DNA of 64,000 nucleotides. Origin: Orbus sasakiae (GTDB lineage: Bacteria > Pseudomonadota > Gammaproteobacteria > Enterobacterales > Orbaceae). The stretch covers positions 17,105 to 81,104 of the forward strand of contig NZ_BAABHY010000013.1 of assembly GCF_039542345.1 (NCBI RefSeq). The letters run 5' to 3'. The notes beneath the pieces were generated by a model that was given only the letters and a program-made list of their open reading frames with translations, did not search any database and had not been told where the DNA came from. This document shows positions 7,883-16,106 of this stretch, piece after piece (the stretch's first letter is position 1; each line of letters begins with the position of its first letter). Made by a program: the position numbers and the translations under genes.

Positions 7883-9221
7883 TGTTAATCCATTAAAACC
7901 CAGTAATCGTATTTTCACCAAACGTTTATTTATCTATTTTATTATTTCGTTAATTTTACAATCTGTCGTGGCATATGGCGCACTCATTATTTTTGCATCA
8001 CTGCCTTACTCTTTAACCGGTTTATCTGATGATAATGTTATTGAGCGCAGAGCACATCAAGGAACGATCTACTTAATTCGACAGGAAATCAATAATAATC
8101 CTCAATTGACCACAGAACAAGTATTAACCAATTTACAACCTCATTTTGGTTTTCGGCTACAAATCCAATCGCGTGATTTATCACTCCCTTTAATCACTCA
8201 ACACGATATTAACAAATATGGTATTGGTTATGATGAAGATAATGAGATGATCTATGCAACACTCAATGCTGAGCAATATTTAGCATTAGGGCCATTGATT
8301 GGCGATGATATATTTGCTAGCAATATTTTACCCTTTGTAAGCTTTCTTTTATTGTTTGCTGGATTTAGTGCCATCATGTTTAGTGTGTTGCTGTACTTTA
8401 CATTTTCTTACTTATGGCGTGATGCTAAAAACATGAGTATCACAGTGGATGAACTGGGCAAAGGAAATTTACAAGTTAGAGCGAAACCCGCACAAAGTTG
8501 GTTGTTTAAACAGCTTGCTGGTGTCATTAATACCATGTGTAATCAGATTGAAAAACTGATTTCGAGTAACCGAATTATCTTACATGCTATGGCGCATGAA
8601 CTCCGTACGCCACTGGCCCGTATGAATTTTGAAGTCGAAATGCTAGCAAATGAACCTGACGAGTTAGAAAAGCAACGTTTAATCAATGAAATTACCAATG
8701 ACATCAAAGAATTAGAAGTATTAATTAATAGTAGTTTAAATTATTTCAAAATACAGCAAACACAGTTACTTAAAAATATTACGCCGGTACCATTAACCGC
8801 ATGGACAATGAGTATCATCGATAACTTAACATTGCTCAAACCTCATAATTTCGATTTAGAATACGAAATAGAAGATAAAACCGTTTCACTTGATAAGCAA
8901 TTGGTCGAAACGATCATTAAAAATCTGCTACTTAATGCCTTTAAATATTCAAGTAACAAAGCTATTCTGCGGTTATCTCAACAAGATGACCTGCTGTTTA
9001 TTATTGTTGATGACAACGGGCCAGGCGTCCCCCTTAAAGATCGCGAAACAATCTTTTTACCATTTTCACGTATTGATTCAAGTCGCACTAAATCAACGGG
9101 AGGTTATGGACTAGGGCTTGCTTACGTCAAATTAATTGCCGAATATTGTCAAGGCAATGCATTTGTCATTACTAGCCCACTAGGTGGTGCTCGGTTTGTG
9201 ATAACACTTAACTTTTCTTAA
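7875..9221 (+). CDS. rstB: Sensor histidine kinase, RstB-like
   Basis: A 448-residue membrane kinase. A first transmembrane helix at about 19-43, a periplasmic sensor of about 105 residues and a second helix at about 151-178 are followed by a HAMP segment. The phosphoacceptor block MAHELRTPLARM has its His near 241. The ATP-binding domain has the N box NLLLNAFKYS and DDNGPGVP, with a Gly-rich GGYGLGLAYVK. The frame is open from 7800, but a GTG at 7875 preceded by GAGGGAG and overlapping the rstA stop is the natural start. The periplasmic sensor is acidic and its ligand is unknown. Confidence 0.82.
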   Translation: MSNVNPLKPSNRIFTKRLFIYFIISLILQSVVAYGALIIFASLPYSLTGLSDDNVIERRAHQGTIYLIRQEINNNPQLTTEQVLTNLQPHFGFRLQIQSRDLSLPLITQHDINKYGIGYDEDNEMIYATLNAEQYLALGPLIGDDIFASNILPFVSFLLLFAGFSAIMFSVLLYFTFSYLWRDAKNMSITVDELGKGNLQVRAKPAQSWLFKQLAGVINTMCNQIEKLISSNRIILHAMAHELRTPLARMNFEVEMLANEPDELEKQRLINEITNDIKELEVLINSSLNYFKIQQTQLLKNITPVPLTAWTMSIIDNLTLLKPHNFDLEYEIEDKTVSLDKQLVETIIKNLLLNAFKYSSNKAILRLSQQDDLLFIIVDDNGPGVPLKDRETIFLPFSRIDSSRTKSTGGYGLGLAYVKLIAEYCQGNAFVITSPLGGARFVITLNFS

Positions 9222-9321
9222 AAGATATTAAAGATTGGTTAAATTTAAAGACGGCTATGTACAAGTGAATTTCAATACGATAATGTACGTGACCATTAAA
9301 CCGACTTTTAAATGAATCATT

Positions 9322-10251
9322 ATGCAATTACATCTTGTTGTAAATACCTTTGGTGCAGATCTGGCTAAACGCTATGGTGAAAAAATCTATAAATTAACCC
9401 TGCATGGTGGTTTTAGTTGCCCAAACCGAGACGGTGAGTTAGCAAAAGGTGGCTGTACATTTTGTAATGTTGCATCCATTATTGATGAATCCATTCAAGT
9501 TAAATCAATTCCTGAGCAACTGATTTTACAAGCGGCACAGATGAAAAAATCAAAACGCTATCTTGCCTATTTTCAAGCCTATACCAGTACTTATGCTGAA
9601 GTCGAAATTTTACAAAAAATGTACGAAGAAGCATTACAAAATGCTGATATCGTAGGCTTATGTGTGGGTACTCGGCCGGATTGTGTGCCCGATGCAGCAC
9701 TGAACTTATTAGCACAATATCAAGATAAAGGTTACGAAGTTTGGTTAGAGCTTGGCTTGCAAACTGCCAATAATAAAACACTACACGAAATCAATCGTGG
9801 TCACACTTATGATGATTATCATCAAACCACCCAAAAAGCCCGTCAATTAGGCATTAAGGTGTGCACCCACTTAATTGTGGGTTTACCTAAAGAGACGAAA
9901 CGAGACTGTTTTACCACTCTCAATCAAGTCTTAGAAACTGGGGTGGATGGATTAAAACTGCACCCGCTGCATATTGTTGAAGGCAGTATTCTGGCGAAAG
10001 CATGGCGAGCAGGTAGGCAATCTGTTTTAACACTCGATGAATATGTGGATATCGCAGGTGACTTAATCCGCCATACACCAAAAGACATTTTATTTCACCG
10101 CATTTCAGCCAATGCCAGAAAACCAACATTACTTGCACCAGATTGGTGTGCAAATCACTGGGAATCAATGAATGCCGTTGATCATAATTTGCGGCAATTT
10201 GGTGTACAAGGTAGTGCGCTTGGCGATAGCTACCAATTTATTGATGCGTGA
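9322..10251 (+). CDS. yhcC: YhcC-family radical SAM protein
   Basis: A 309-residue radical S-adenosylmethionine protein of the YhcC family. The cluster-binding cysteines are in CPNRDG...GGCTFCN near residues 33-50, followed by family blocks RYLAYFQAYTSTYAEVE, GLCVGTRPDCVPDA, WLELGLQTA and KLHPLHIVEGS. YhcC has no firmly assigned reaction that I can state. In E. coli it lies beside gltB; here rstAB and the 6-kb operon separate them. The ribosome site is weak. Confidence 0.93.
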   Translation: MQLHLVVNTFGADLAKRYGEKIYKLTLHGGFSCPNRDGELAKGGCTFCNVASIIDESIQVKSIPEQLILQAAQMKKSKRYLAYFQAYTSTYAEVEILQKMYEEALQNADIVGLCVGTRPDCVPDAALNLLAQYQDKGYEVWLELGLQTANNKTLHEINRGHTYDDYHQTTQKARQLGIKVCTHLIVGLPKETKRDCFTTLNQVLETGVDGLKLHPLHIVEGSILAKAWRAGRQSVLTLDEYVDIAGDLIRHTPKDILFHRISANARKPTLLAPDWCANHWESMNAVDHNLRQFGVQGSALGDSYQFIDA

Positions 10252-10263
10252 CAGTCATTGACT

Positions 10264-11223
10264 TTACCGTAACGCAATAAATTGTTTTAGCTCATCTAAA
10301 GTTGACGTCCCTTCCATTGGCCCTTTTTGTGCGACCGCTAATGCGCCACTTGCATTAGCGTATTGTAGAGCCGTTTCAACTTCATAACCAGCAAGCATCA
10401 AACTCACAAATGTTGCACCAAAGCAGTCTCCCGCACCAGTAGGATCAATGGTATCAATGGCATAACTGTCGGCATGAATAGTGCGAAAGTTATCTTGTGC
10501 GTCTCTCCCATAATAATTGGCACCTTTACTACCACACTTAACAACAATATGTTTAACGCCTCTTTTTAACAGCAATGTCATGGTTTTCTTTTCACTGTCA
10601 GTGTTGTTACTCGCAAAATAGCTGACTTCGCTTTCGCTCGGCAAGAAAATATCTGTATAATCCATAATATAATCAAATGAGGCCTCCATTTCGGGAATAT
10701 CAAACATTTCTTTACGTAAATTAGGATCAAAGGAAATCGTACCACCGTTACTTTTGACGATATATAATGCTTTACGCATCGCATCAATCACACGAAATGA
10801 ATAGAGTGACGACCCCATGACATGTAAATGGTTACAATCTTTGAGTAACTCTTCATTTATGTGATCAAAAGAAAGTAAACCACACGCGCTATTTGGAATA
10901 TTAAAAATAAAATCTCGTTCATTGGGTCCTTTATAAGTCACAAAGGCACTGCCGGTATTTGCTTTATTATGTAAGGATATCCCGTCAGTAATCACACCAT
11001 CGTCTTTTAAACGTTTAATGCACATCTTACCAAACGCATCTTTGCCAACGCAGCTAAAAAAAACAACAGGGAAACCTAACTTTGCAACCTGTGAGGCAAA
11101 AATAGCCGGTGCTCCGCTGGGAAAAGGACCAATAAATTCACCCGTTTGATCAAAACGCTGATGTTGTTCTTTGGCTAAAAATTCAACAAGAAGTTCACCC
11201 ATAGTACAAATTTTAAAATTCAT
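10264..11223 (-). CDS. PfkB sugar kinase, probable tagatose kinase type
   Basis: A 319-residue ribokinase-fold kinase. It has the N-terminal PfkB signature region (PSGAPAIFASQVAKLGFPVVF), a sugar-binding block FVTYKGPNERDFIFNI and the catalytic DPTGAGDCFGATFVS with the base Asp and anion hole. From memory it closely resembles enterobacterial proteins named tagatose kinase. It is co-transcribed behind the DeoR regulator: its GGAGGA ribosome site lies in the last codons of that gene. With the divergent aldolase and PTS genes it could phosphorylate a free or monophosphorylated ketohexose. The exact substrate is not proven by sequence. Confidence 0.8.
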   Translation of the reverse strand: MNFKICTMGELLVEFLAKEQHQRFDQTGEFIGPFPSGAPAIFASQVAKLGFPVVFFSCVGKDAFGKMCIKRLKDDGVITDGISLHNKANTGSAFVTYKGPNERDFIFNIPNSACGLLSFDHINEELLKDCNHLHVMGSSLYSFRVIDAMRKALYIVKSNGGTISFDPNLRKEMFDIPEMEASFDYIMDYTDIFLPSESEVSYFASNNTDSEKKTMTLLLKRGVKHIVVKCGSKGANYYGRDAQDNFRTIHADSYAIDTIDPTGAGDCFGATFVSLMLAGYEVETALQYANASGALAVAQKGPMEGTSTLDELKQFIALR

Positions 11224-11224
11224 A

Positions 11225-12052
11225 TTATTCCTCCACGGTATTTTGATAAATCATACTGTGCTTAGTTGAATCTATTTGCTTAAAGTGACAATCTAATAAC
11301 TGCTGATGATAATTCGTGACAGCTGGCCTTGATAAAATCGCAACATCAATGTCTTTCAACTTCCCAATATGATTTGCGTCTTCATATAAAGTCCGTTGAG
11401 GTAAAATAACCATAGTCTTATCAGCATTTTTTAATAATTGACGGTAATTTTTAAGTTGTTCAGCATCTTCAATTAATATCTCGTTATCGGCAGAAATACC
11501 GACAGCCTCAACAATAAACTGAGTAATCGGATACTGACTTAAAACGAATCCTAGCATTTTGCTATCATGCACAATATTGTTGTCAGATAACACACCACCA
11601 ATAATGACAATTTCGGCTTGCGTAAATTCTTTAGCTAATTCGGCATTTGATAAGTCATTCATAATAAGTGTGATGGCTTTTTTATGATGTAAAAAAGGAA
11701 TCAATTTACGCATTAAGTAACCATGACTTAAAAATAATGTATCACCATCATGAATATCATTCAGCGCCTGCTTAACCAGATCAATATCATTATTGTCATA
11801 GCTATTTTGGATTGGGTTTTGGGACAGAATCTTAGCATGATTCACCGTACTTTCAGGAGCAATATAAATTGCCCCACCAAAAGACCGTTTTAAATAGCCT
11901 TGTTGTTCGAGGTAAGTTAAATCCTGTCGAATCGTGACCCCTGAAACATTGAGTAGTTCAGATAATTCATCGACTTTAACTTCACCTTGTTTTCGAACTA
12001 TTTCAGCGATATCGAGTCGCCGTTTTAGTAATGCTGAAGATGCCCTAGCCAA
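11225..12052 (-). CDS. DeoR-family transcriptional regulator of the PTS island
   Basis: A 275-residue DeoR-type repressor. The N-terminal winged helix (RRLDIAEIVRKQGEVKVDELSELL, then VTIRQDLTYLEQQGYLKRSFGG) is followed by a sugar-phosphate-sensing domain with HDGDTLFLSHG and MVILPQRTLY. Such proteins release DNA when they bind a phosphorylated sugar. The start is unusual: the only sensible one is a TTG at 12052, with no strong ribosome site. The CTTTCA-type palindromes in the adjacent space are the likely operators, allowing autoregulation and control of the divergent gatY-PTS genes. Confidence 0.85.
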   Translation of the reverse strand: MARASSALLKRRLDIAEIVRKQGEVKVDELSELLNVSGVTIRQDLTYLEQQGYLKRSFGGAIYIAPESTVNHAKILSQNPIQNSYDNNDIDLVKQALNDIHDGDTLFLSHGYLMRKLIPFLHHKKAITLIMNDLSNAELAKEFTQAEIVIIGGVLSDNNIVHDSKMLGFVLSQYPITQFIVEAVGISADNEILIEDAEQLKNYRQLLKNADKTMVILPQRTLYEDANHIGKLKDIDVAILSRPAVTNYHQQLLDCHFKQIDSTKHSMIYQNTVEE

Positions 12053-12184
12053 CGTTCAATTTTCCTATTTTTAAAATAATTAAAACTGCAATATCGCTTG
12101 ATAATAAATGCAACAATAGCATTGGTCAATCTAAGCTAGTGTCATTTTAACGTGACTTAAACGATTTACAGTATAGCTATTAAA

Positions 12185-12199
12185 CTTTCAAAATGAAAT
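12185..12199. promoter_or_regulatory. DeoR-type operator, copy 1
   Basis: TTTCA-AAA-TGAAA at the core (CTTTCAAAATGAAAT), a palindrome centred at 12192. It is one of three related palindromes between the divergent regulator and aldolase genes. Confidence 0.55.
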
Positions 12200-12213
12200 T
12201 AAAAAAGATAATA

Positions 12214-12232
12214 AACTTTAAACATGAAAGTT
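12214..12232. promoter_or_regulatory. DeoR-type operator, copy 2
   Basis: AACTTTaaacatgAAAGTT, a palindrome centred at 12223, 31 bp (about three helical turns) from copy 1. It shares the CTTT...GAAAG arms with the other copies. Confidence 0.55.
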
Positions 12233-12244
12233 AAAAGTCATTTT

Positions 12245-12260
12245 TGTGATAATAATCACA
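12245..12260. promoter_or_regulatory. CRP binding site
   Basis: TGTGATAATAATCACA matches the CRP core TGTGA-N6-TCACA perfectly. Its centre (12252.5) is about 96 bases before the aldolase ATG, a good place for catabolite activation of the PTS operon. Confidence 0.75.
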
Positions 12261-12310
12261 TCATTTTCATTCAATATGTTTTATTTTGTAATAAATAAAA
12301 CACAAAATAA

Positions 12311-12325
12311 CTTTCATTTTGAAAG
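12311..12325. promoter_or_regulatory. DeoR-type operator, copy 3 (perfect palindrome)
   Basis: CTTTCA-TTT-TGAAAG is a perfect 6-3-6 palindrome centred at 12318, just upstream of the aldolase ribosome site (TAGGAGA). It is 95 bp, about nine helical turns, from copy 2. A repressor here would block transcription of gatY and the PTS genes. Confidence 0.65.
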
Positions 12326-12348
12326 ATTTTATTCATTAGGAGAATGAC

Positions 12349-13203
12349 ATGTTTATTATTTCTAGCAATAACATGCTAAAAAAAGCACAACAACAGCACT
12401 ATGCAGTACCTGCCTTTAATATTCATAATCTTGAAACCATGCAGGTGATTGTTGAAACGGTTGCTGAATTACAATCCCCCGTCATCCTTGCCGGTACGCC
12501 CGGTACCTATAGCTATGCGGGTACTGAAAATATTGTTGCGATCGCATCTGCACTGGCTGAAAAATATAATGTCCCCCTTGCTTTACACTTGGATCATCAT
12601 GAAGATTTTAATGATATCAATGACAAAATACACGCGGGTGTCCGTTCAGTTATGATTGATGGTTCACACGAAACATTTAATGAAAACATCGCGATTGTAA
12701 AACGTGTCGTCGATTATGCCCATCGTTATGATGTGAGTGTCGAAGCTGAGCTTGGTCGTCTTGGCGGTATTGAAGATGATCTTGTGGTGGACAGCAAAGA
12801 TGCGTTATATACCAATCCAAAACAAGCTGCTGAGTTTGTTGAGAAAACAGGGATTGATTCATTAGCCATTGCCATCGGTACTGCACATGGACTTTATAAA
12901 TCAGAACCTAAATTAGATTTCGAGCGTTTATCACAAATCCGTTCGGTGGTGGATATTCCATTAGTTTTACATGGTGCATCAGGTATTCCAGATAAAGACG
13001 TACGTGAATGTATCAAACGTGGAATTTGTAAAGTTAACGTTGCAACGGAACTGAAAATCGCCTTTTCTGATGCTTTAAAACACTATTTTATTGCTAATCC
13101 AGATGCGAATGATCCCCGTCACTATATGAAACCAGCCAAAGCAGCCATGAAAGATGTTGTCAAAAAAATCATTGATACTTGTGGCTGTGCTGGCAAACTT
13201 TAG
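12349..13203 (+). CDS. gatY: Class II tagatose-1,6-bisphosphate aldolase
   Basis: A 284-residue zinc-dependent class II aldolase. The sequence follows E. coli GatY/KbaY across its length: AVPAFNIHNLETMQVIVET, the Zn ligand region LHLDHHEDF, EAELGRLGG, IAIGTAHGLY and VLHGASGIP. GatY and KbaY cleave tagatose 1,6-bisphosphate to dihydroxyacetone phosphate and glyceraldehyde 3-phosphate. In enterobacteria they need a GatZ or KbaZ partner for full activity, and none is seen here. It is the first gene of a four-gene operon with a good AGGAGA ribosome site. Fructose bisphosphate as substrate cannot be excluded. Confidence 0.88.
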   Translation: MFIISSNNMLKKAQQQHYAVPAFNIHNLETMQVIVETVAELQSPVILAGTPGTYSYAGTENIVAIASALAEKYNVPLALHLDHHEDFNDINDKIHAGVRSVMIDGSHETFNENIAIVKRVVDYAHRYDVSVEAELGRLGGIEDDLVVDSKDALYTNPKQAAEFVEKTGIDSLAIAIGTAHGLYKSEPKLDFERLSQIRSVVDIPLVLHGASGIPDKDVRECIKRGICKVNVATELKIAFSDALKHYFIANPDANDPRHYMKPAKAAMKDVVKKIIDTCGCAGKL

Positions 13204-13215
13204 TATGGAATAACT

Positions 13216-14136
13216 ATGATATATACACTGACCCTTAACACAGCAATCGATATGAATATCCGCTGTCAGGGCTTAAACCCTAACACAGTCAACCGGACAT
13301 TACATACCGAGTACAGCCCCAACGGCAAAGCCGTCAATGTGTCAATTGTGCTAAATAAATTTGGTAAACAGACCACCGCACTTGGCTTTTTTGGTGATTT
13401 TTCAGGCAAATATATCGTTGATGAACTGAATAAACGTCATATCGACACAATACCATGCTGGATTGATGATATCACTCGAATCAACGTCTTTATTAATGAT
13501 GGCAAAGATGAATATAAGTTAGTGGGTAAAGGCCCTTTTGTGGCTAATGATAAAAAGCAGGAGATGTTATCACTGATTGATTCACTCAACGATAATAGCT
13601 ATTTAGTCATTAGCGGCAGCTTACCGAATAATATTGATGCTGATTATTATGATCATATTTTAACATTATGCCAACGTAAAAAAATTGCCGTTATTTTAGA
13701 TATTAGTCATCAAAAACTGAGTGAATTATTAGCGTATCAGCCATTATTAATCAAACCAAATAACGATGAAGTCAAAGAGATATTTGGTCTGGACACCAAC
13801 AACCGTGAACAAATCATTCATGCGATCGAACAGATTCATAATCTAGGTGCTCAAAACATCTTGTTAACCATGGGGGATAAAGGACTGTATTTTTCAAACC
13901 AACGGCATATCTGGTTTTGTGATGCGATGCCAATACAACTCGTCAGTTCCGCTTGCGCTGGTGACGCCTCGTTAGCAGCCTTTTTGAGTGTATGGCTTCC
14001 AACACAACAAAACATAGACCTTGCGATGAAAAAAGCCTCTGCCACCGGCGCTAATGTTGCTGAATCGGATGGTTTAGGGTTACTCAATCACATTGATGAG
14101 TATATGCAGCAATTATCGATCACCCAAATAAAATGA
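13216..14136 (+). CDS. 1-phosphofructokinase-family PfkB kinase with altered GAGD motif
   Basis: A 306-residue kinase of the FruK/LacC group, recognised by LTLNTAIDMNI at the N-terminus, NGKAVNVSIVLNKFG, VISGSLPNN and IKPNNDEVKEIF. These enzymes phosphorylate a ketohexose monophosphate to the 1,6-bisphosphate. The usual GAGD anion-hole and base motif reads CAGD here (SSACAGDASLAAF): the catalytic Asp is kept but the first Gly is Cys. Placed between the aldolase and the PTS permease, it probably converts the PTS product (tagatose 1-phosphate or similar) to the aldolase substrate. The start is the ATG at 13216, with GGAA before it. Confidence 0.82.
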   Translation: MIYTLTLNTAIDMNIRCQGLNPNTVNRTLHTEYSPNGKAVNVSIVLNKFGKQTTALGFFGDFSGKYIVDELNKRHIDTIPCWIDDITRINVFINDGKDEYKLVGKGPFVANDKKQEMLSLIDSLNDNSYLVISGSLPNNIDADYYDHILTLCQRKKIAVILDISHQKLSELLAYQPLLIKPNNDEVKEIFGLDTNNREQIIHAIEQIHNLGAQNILLTMGDKGLYFSNQRHIWFCDAMPIQLVSSACAGDASLAAFLSVWLPTQQNIDLAMKKASATGANVAESDGLGLLNHIDEYMQQLSITQIK

Positions 14137-14146
14137 GGGAATAATA

Positions 14147-15541
14147 ATGAAAAAAATATTAGCCGTTACAGGTTGCCCAACAGGAATAGCTCATACCTAT
14201 ATGGCAGAGGAAGCATTGAAAGCAGCCGCGAAAAAAGCAGGTGTAGAAATTAAAGTTGAAACAAATGGTGCCGGTGGCATTGATAATGCAATTACGGATT
14301 CTGATCTTAAAGATGCTATCGGTGTCATCATTGCTGCAGACAAGGATATCAATGCTGAACGTTTTAATGGTATGGCGGTCATTGAAGTCCCTGTAAAAGA
14401 TGGTATTCATAAAGCAGGCGCCTTAGTTGAGCAGCTTTTATCTGGTCATGCCTCAATCCGTAAAGGTCATGTGTCGACCACTAGCACCGATATTAATGTT
14501 AAAGAGTCAATTGGCAGACAAATTTATAAGCACCTCATGAGTGGTGTCTCGAATATGTTACCTTTTGTGGTTGCGGGAGGGGTTTTAATTGCCATTTCAT
14601 TTTTATGGGGTATCTATTCAGCAGATCCAACGAGCCCTCAATATAATGAATTTGCAGCGTTGTTAATGAAAATTGGCGGACAAGCATTTGGCATTATGGT
14701 CCCAGTATTTACCGCCTTTATTGCATCATCAATCGCAGGCCGACCTGGTATGGTTGCAGGCTTTGTCGGTGGACTGGTTGCTAACATCACAGGTGCGGGT
14801 TTTCTAGGTGGGATTATCGCAGGCTTTGCTGCGGGTTATCTGATGTTGTATGTTAAAAAATGGCTTGATCATCTACCGCGACAATTTGAAGGGCTTAAAT
14901 CGATTTTTATTATGCCATTGATTGGGGTGTTTATTATCGGAGCAGGCATGTTTTTACTCGGTGAACCAATTGCCTCCATTAATAATGGTATGAAAGACTG
15001 GTTACAATCGTTACAACAAGCTAATCCGATTTTATTAGGTATTGTGATCGGCTGTATGTGTTCATTTGACTTTGGTGGTCCTGTTAATAAAGCGGCTTAT
15101 GTCACTGGCACCATGTTATTGGGCGAAGGGAATTTCTTCTTCATGGCTGGTGTTTCAGCCGCATGTATTGTACCACCGTTTGTTATTGCATTTTCAACAA
15201 CGATTTTCCGAGGTAAAGCCTTTAGTGAAGATGAACGCGCTGCCGGACTTGTCAATTACGTTTTAGGTTCAACCCATATCACCGAAGGCGCCATCCCATT
15301 TGCAGCTAAAGATCCATTGCGGGTATTACCGATTATGATGCTATCTTCTGCCATTGCTGCGGTGTTGACATTCTTAAGTCATATTCAAGTGCCCGCTCCG
15401 CATGGCGGATTCCTCGTTTTACCCTTAGTGAATAAACCGTTTTTATGGGTCGGATGTATTTTTGTTGGGGCATTAGTAGGTGCAATCTTACTGGGATTAA
15501 GCCGTATGCATCAAAATCGTAAATTAATCACTAACGTATAA
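14147..15541 (+). CDS. Fructose-family PTS EIIBC component
   Basis: A 464-residue PTS permease. The EIIB domain (1-100) carries the phosphocysteine motif TGCPTGIAHTYMA with Cys at residue 10. A linker leads to an EIIC membrane domain (about 120-460) with roughly nine hydrophobic segments, GRPGMVAGFVGG and the conserved HITEGAIPFAAKDPLR loop. It imports and phosphorylates a ketohexose at C1. The partner EIIA is encoded separately just downstream. There is no fused HPr-like FPr domain in the cluster. It has a GAGGGA ribosome site. D-tagatose is the preferred guess because of the GatY-type aldolase; fructose is the alternative. Confidence 0.93.
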   Translation: MKKILAVTGCPTGIAHTYMAEEALKAAAKKAGVEIKVETNGAGGIDNAITDSDLKDAIGVIIAADKDINAERFNGMAVIEVPVKDGIHKAGALVEQLLSGHASIRKGHVSTTSTDINVKESIGRQIYKHLMSGVSNMLPFVVAGGVLIAISFLWGIYSADPTSPQYNEFAALLMKIGGQAFGIMVPVFTAFIASSIAGRPGMVAGFVGGLVANITGAGFLGGIIAGFAAGYLMLYVKKWLDHLPRQFEGLKSIFIMPLIGVFIIGAGMFLLGEPIASINNGMKDWLQSLQQANPILLGIVIGCMCSFDFGGPVNKAAYVTGTMLLGEGNFFFMAGVSAACIVPPFVIAFSTTIFRGKAFSEDERAAGLVNYVLGSTHITEGAIPFAAKDPLRVLPIMMLSSAIAAVLTFLSHIQVPAPHGGFLVLPLVNKPFLWVGCIFVGALVGAILLGLSRMHQNRKLITNV

Positions 15542-15600
15542 TGGATAGAGGTTGCTAAAGCACTCTTGTTTGGCAACTCATGATAATAAAGGATAGTAAA

Positions 15601-16038
15601 ATGAGTTTAATACAATTACATCATAATGACATCACGCTGCTTGATGGTGCTTACTCAAAACAGCAAGCCATCGAAACTGTCGCTCAAAAAATGATTGAAG
15701 CGGGTTTGGTCAAAGCCGATTATACGCAAGCGATGTTTGACCGAGATCAACAAATTTCAACGTTTTTAGGTAATGGTATTGCCATTCCTCATGGCACAAC
15801 CGAAAAACGTGATAGCGTGTTACATACTGGTTTGAAAATACTCTTTTGTAAAGAAGGTATCGCTTGGGATGACGATGGTAATATTGCTTATGTCGTCGTT
15901 GGGATTGCAGCAAAAGCGAATGAACACTTAAATGTACTCAGGCAATTAACCCATGCCGTCATTGCTGAAGATACCTTAGCGCGTATTCAAAATGTGACAA
16001 GTGCCGATCAACTGTTGGCGATTTTGCAAGGTGAATAA
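15601..16038 (+). CDS. PTS EIIA component, fructose/mannitol type
   Basis: A 145-residue EIIA type 2 domain. The active histidine lies in GNGIAIPHGTTEKRD (about residue 64), and a second block is IAWDDDGNIAYVVVGIAAK, ending in AIL. It receives phosphate from HPr and passes it to the EIIB cysteine encoded just upstream. The frame extends to 15580, but the ATG at 15601 has a clear AAAGGA. It closes the operon and is followed at once by a strong hairpin. Confidence 0.9.
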   Translation: MSLIQLHHNDITLLDGAYSKQQAIETVAQKMIEAGLVKADYTQAMFDRDQQISTFLGNGIAIPHGTTEKRDSVLHTGLKILFCKEGIAWDDDGNIAYVVVGIAAKANEHLNVLRQLTHAVIAEDTLARIQNVTSADQLLAILQGE

Positions 16039-16073
16039 CTGATTTAAACGACATACCATTACTTCACTAATTC

Positions 16074-16106
16074 AATGAAACCCATTTCGCATAGGTGGGT
16101 TTCATT
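16074..16106. terminator. Bidirectional hairpin between EIIA and ribD
   Basis: AATGAAACCCA (16074-16084) pairs perfectly with TGGGTTTCATT (16096-16106) around an 11-base loop. It lies between converging genes, and the ribD stop is inside the second arm, so it may end both transcripts. Confidence 0.7.
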
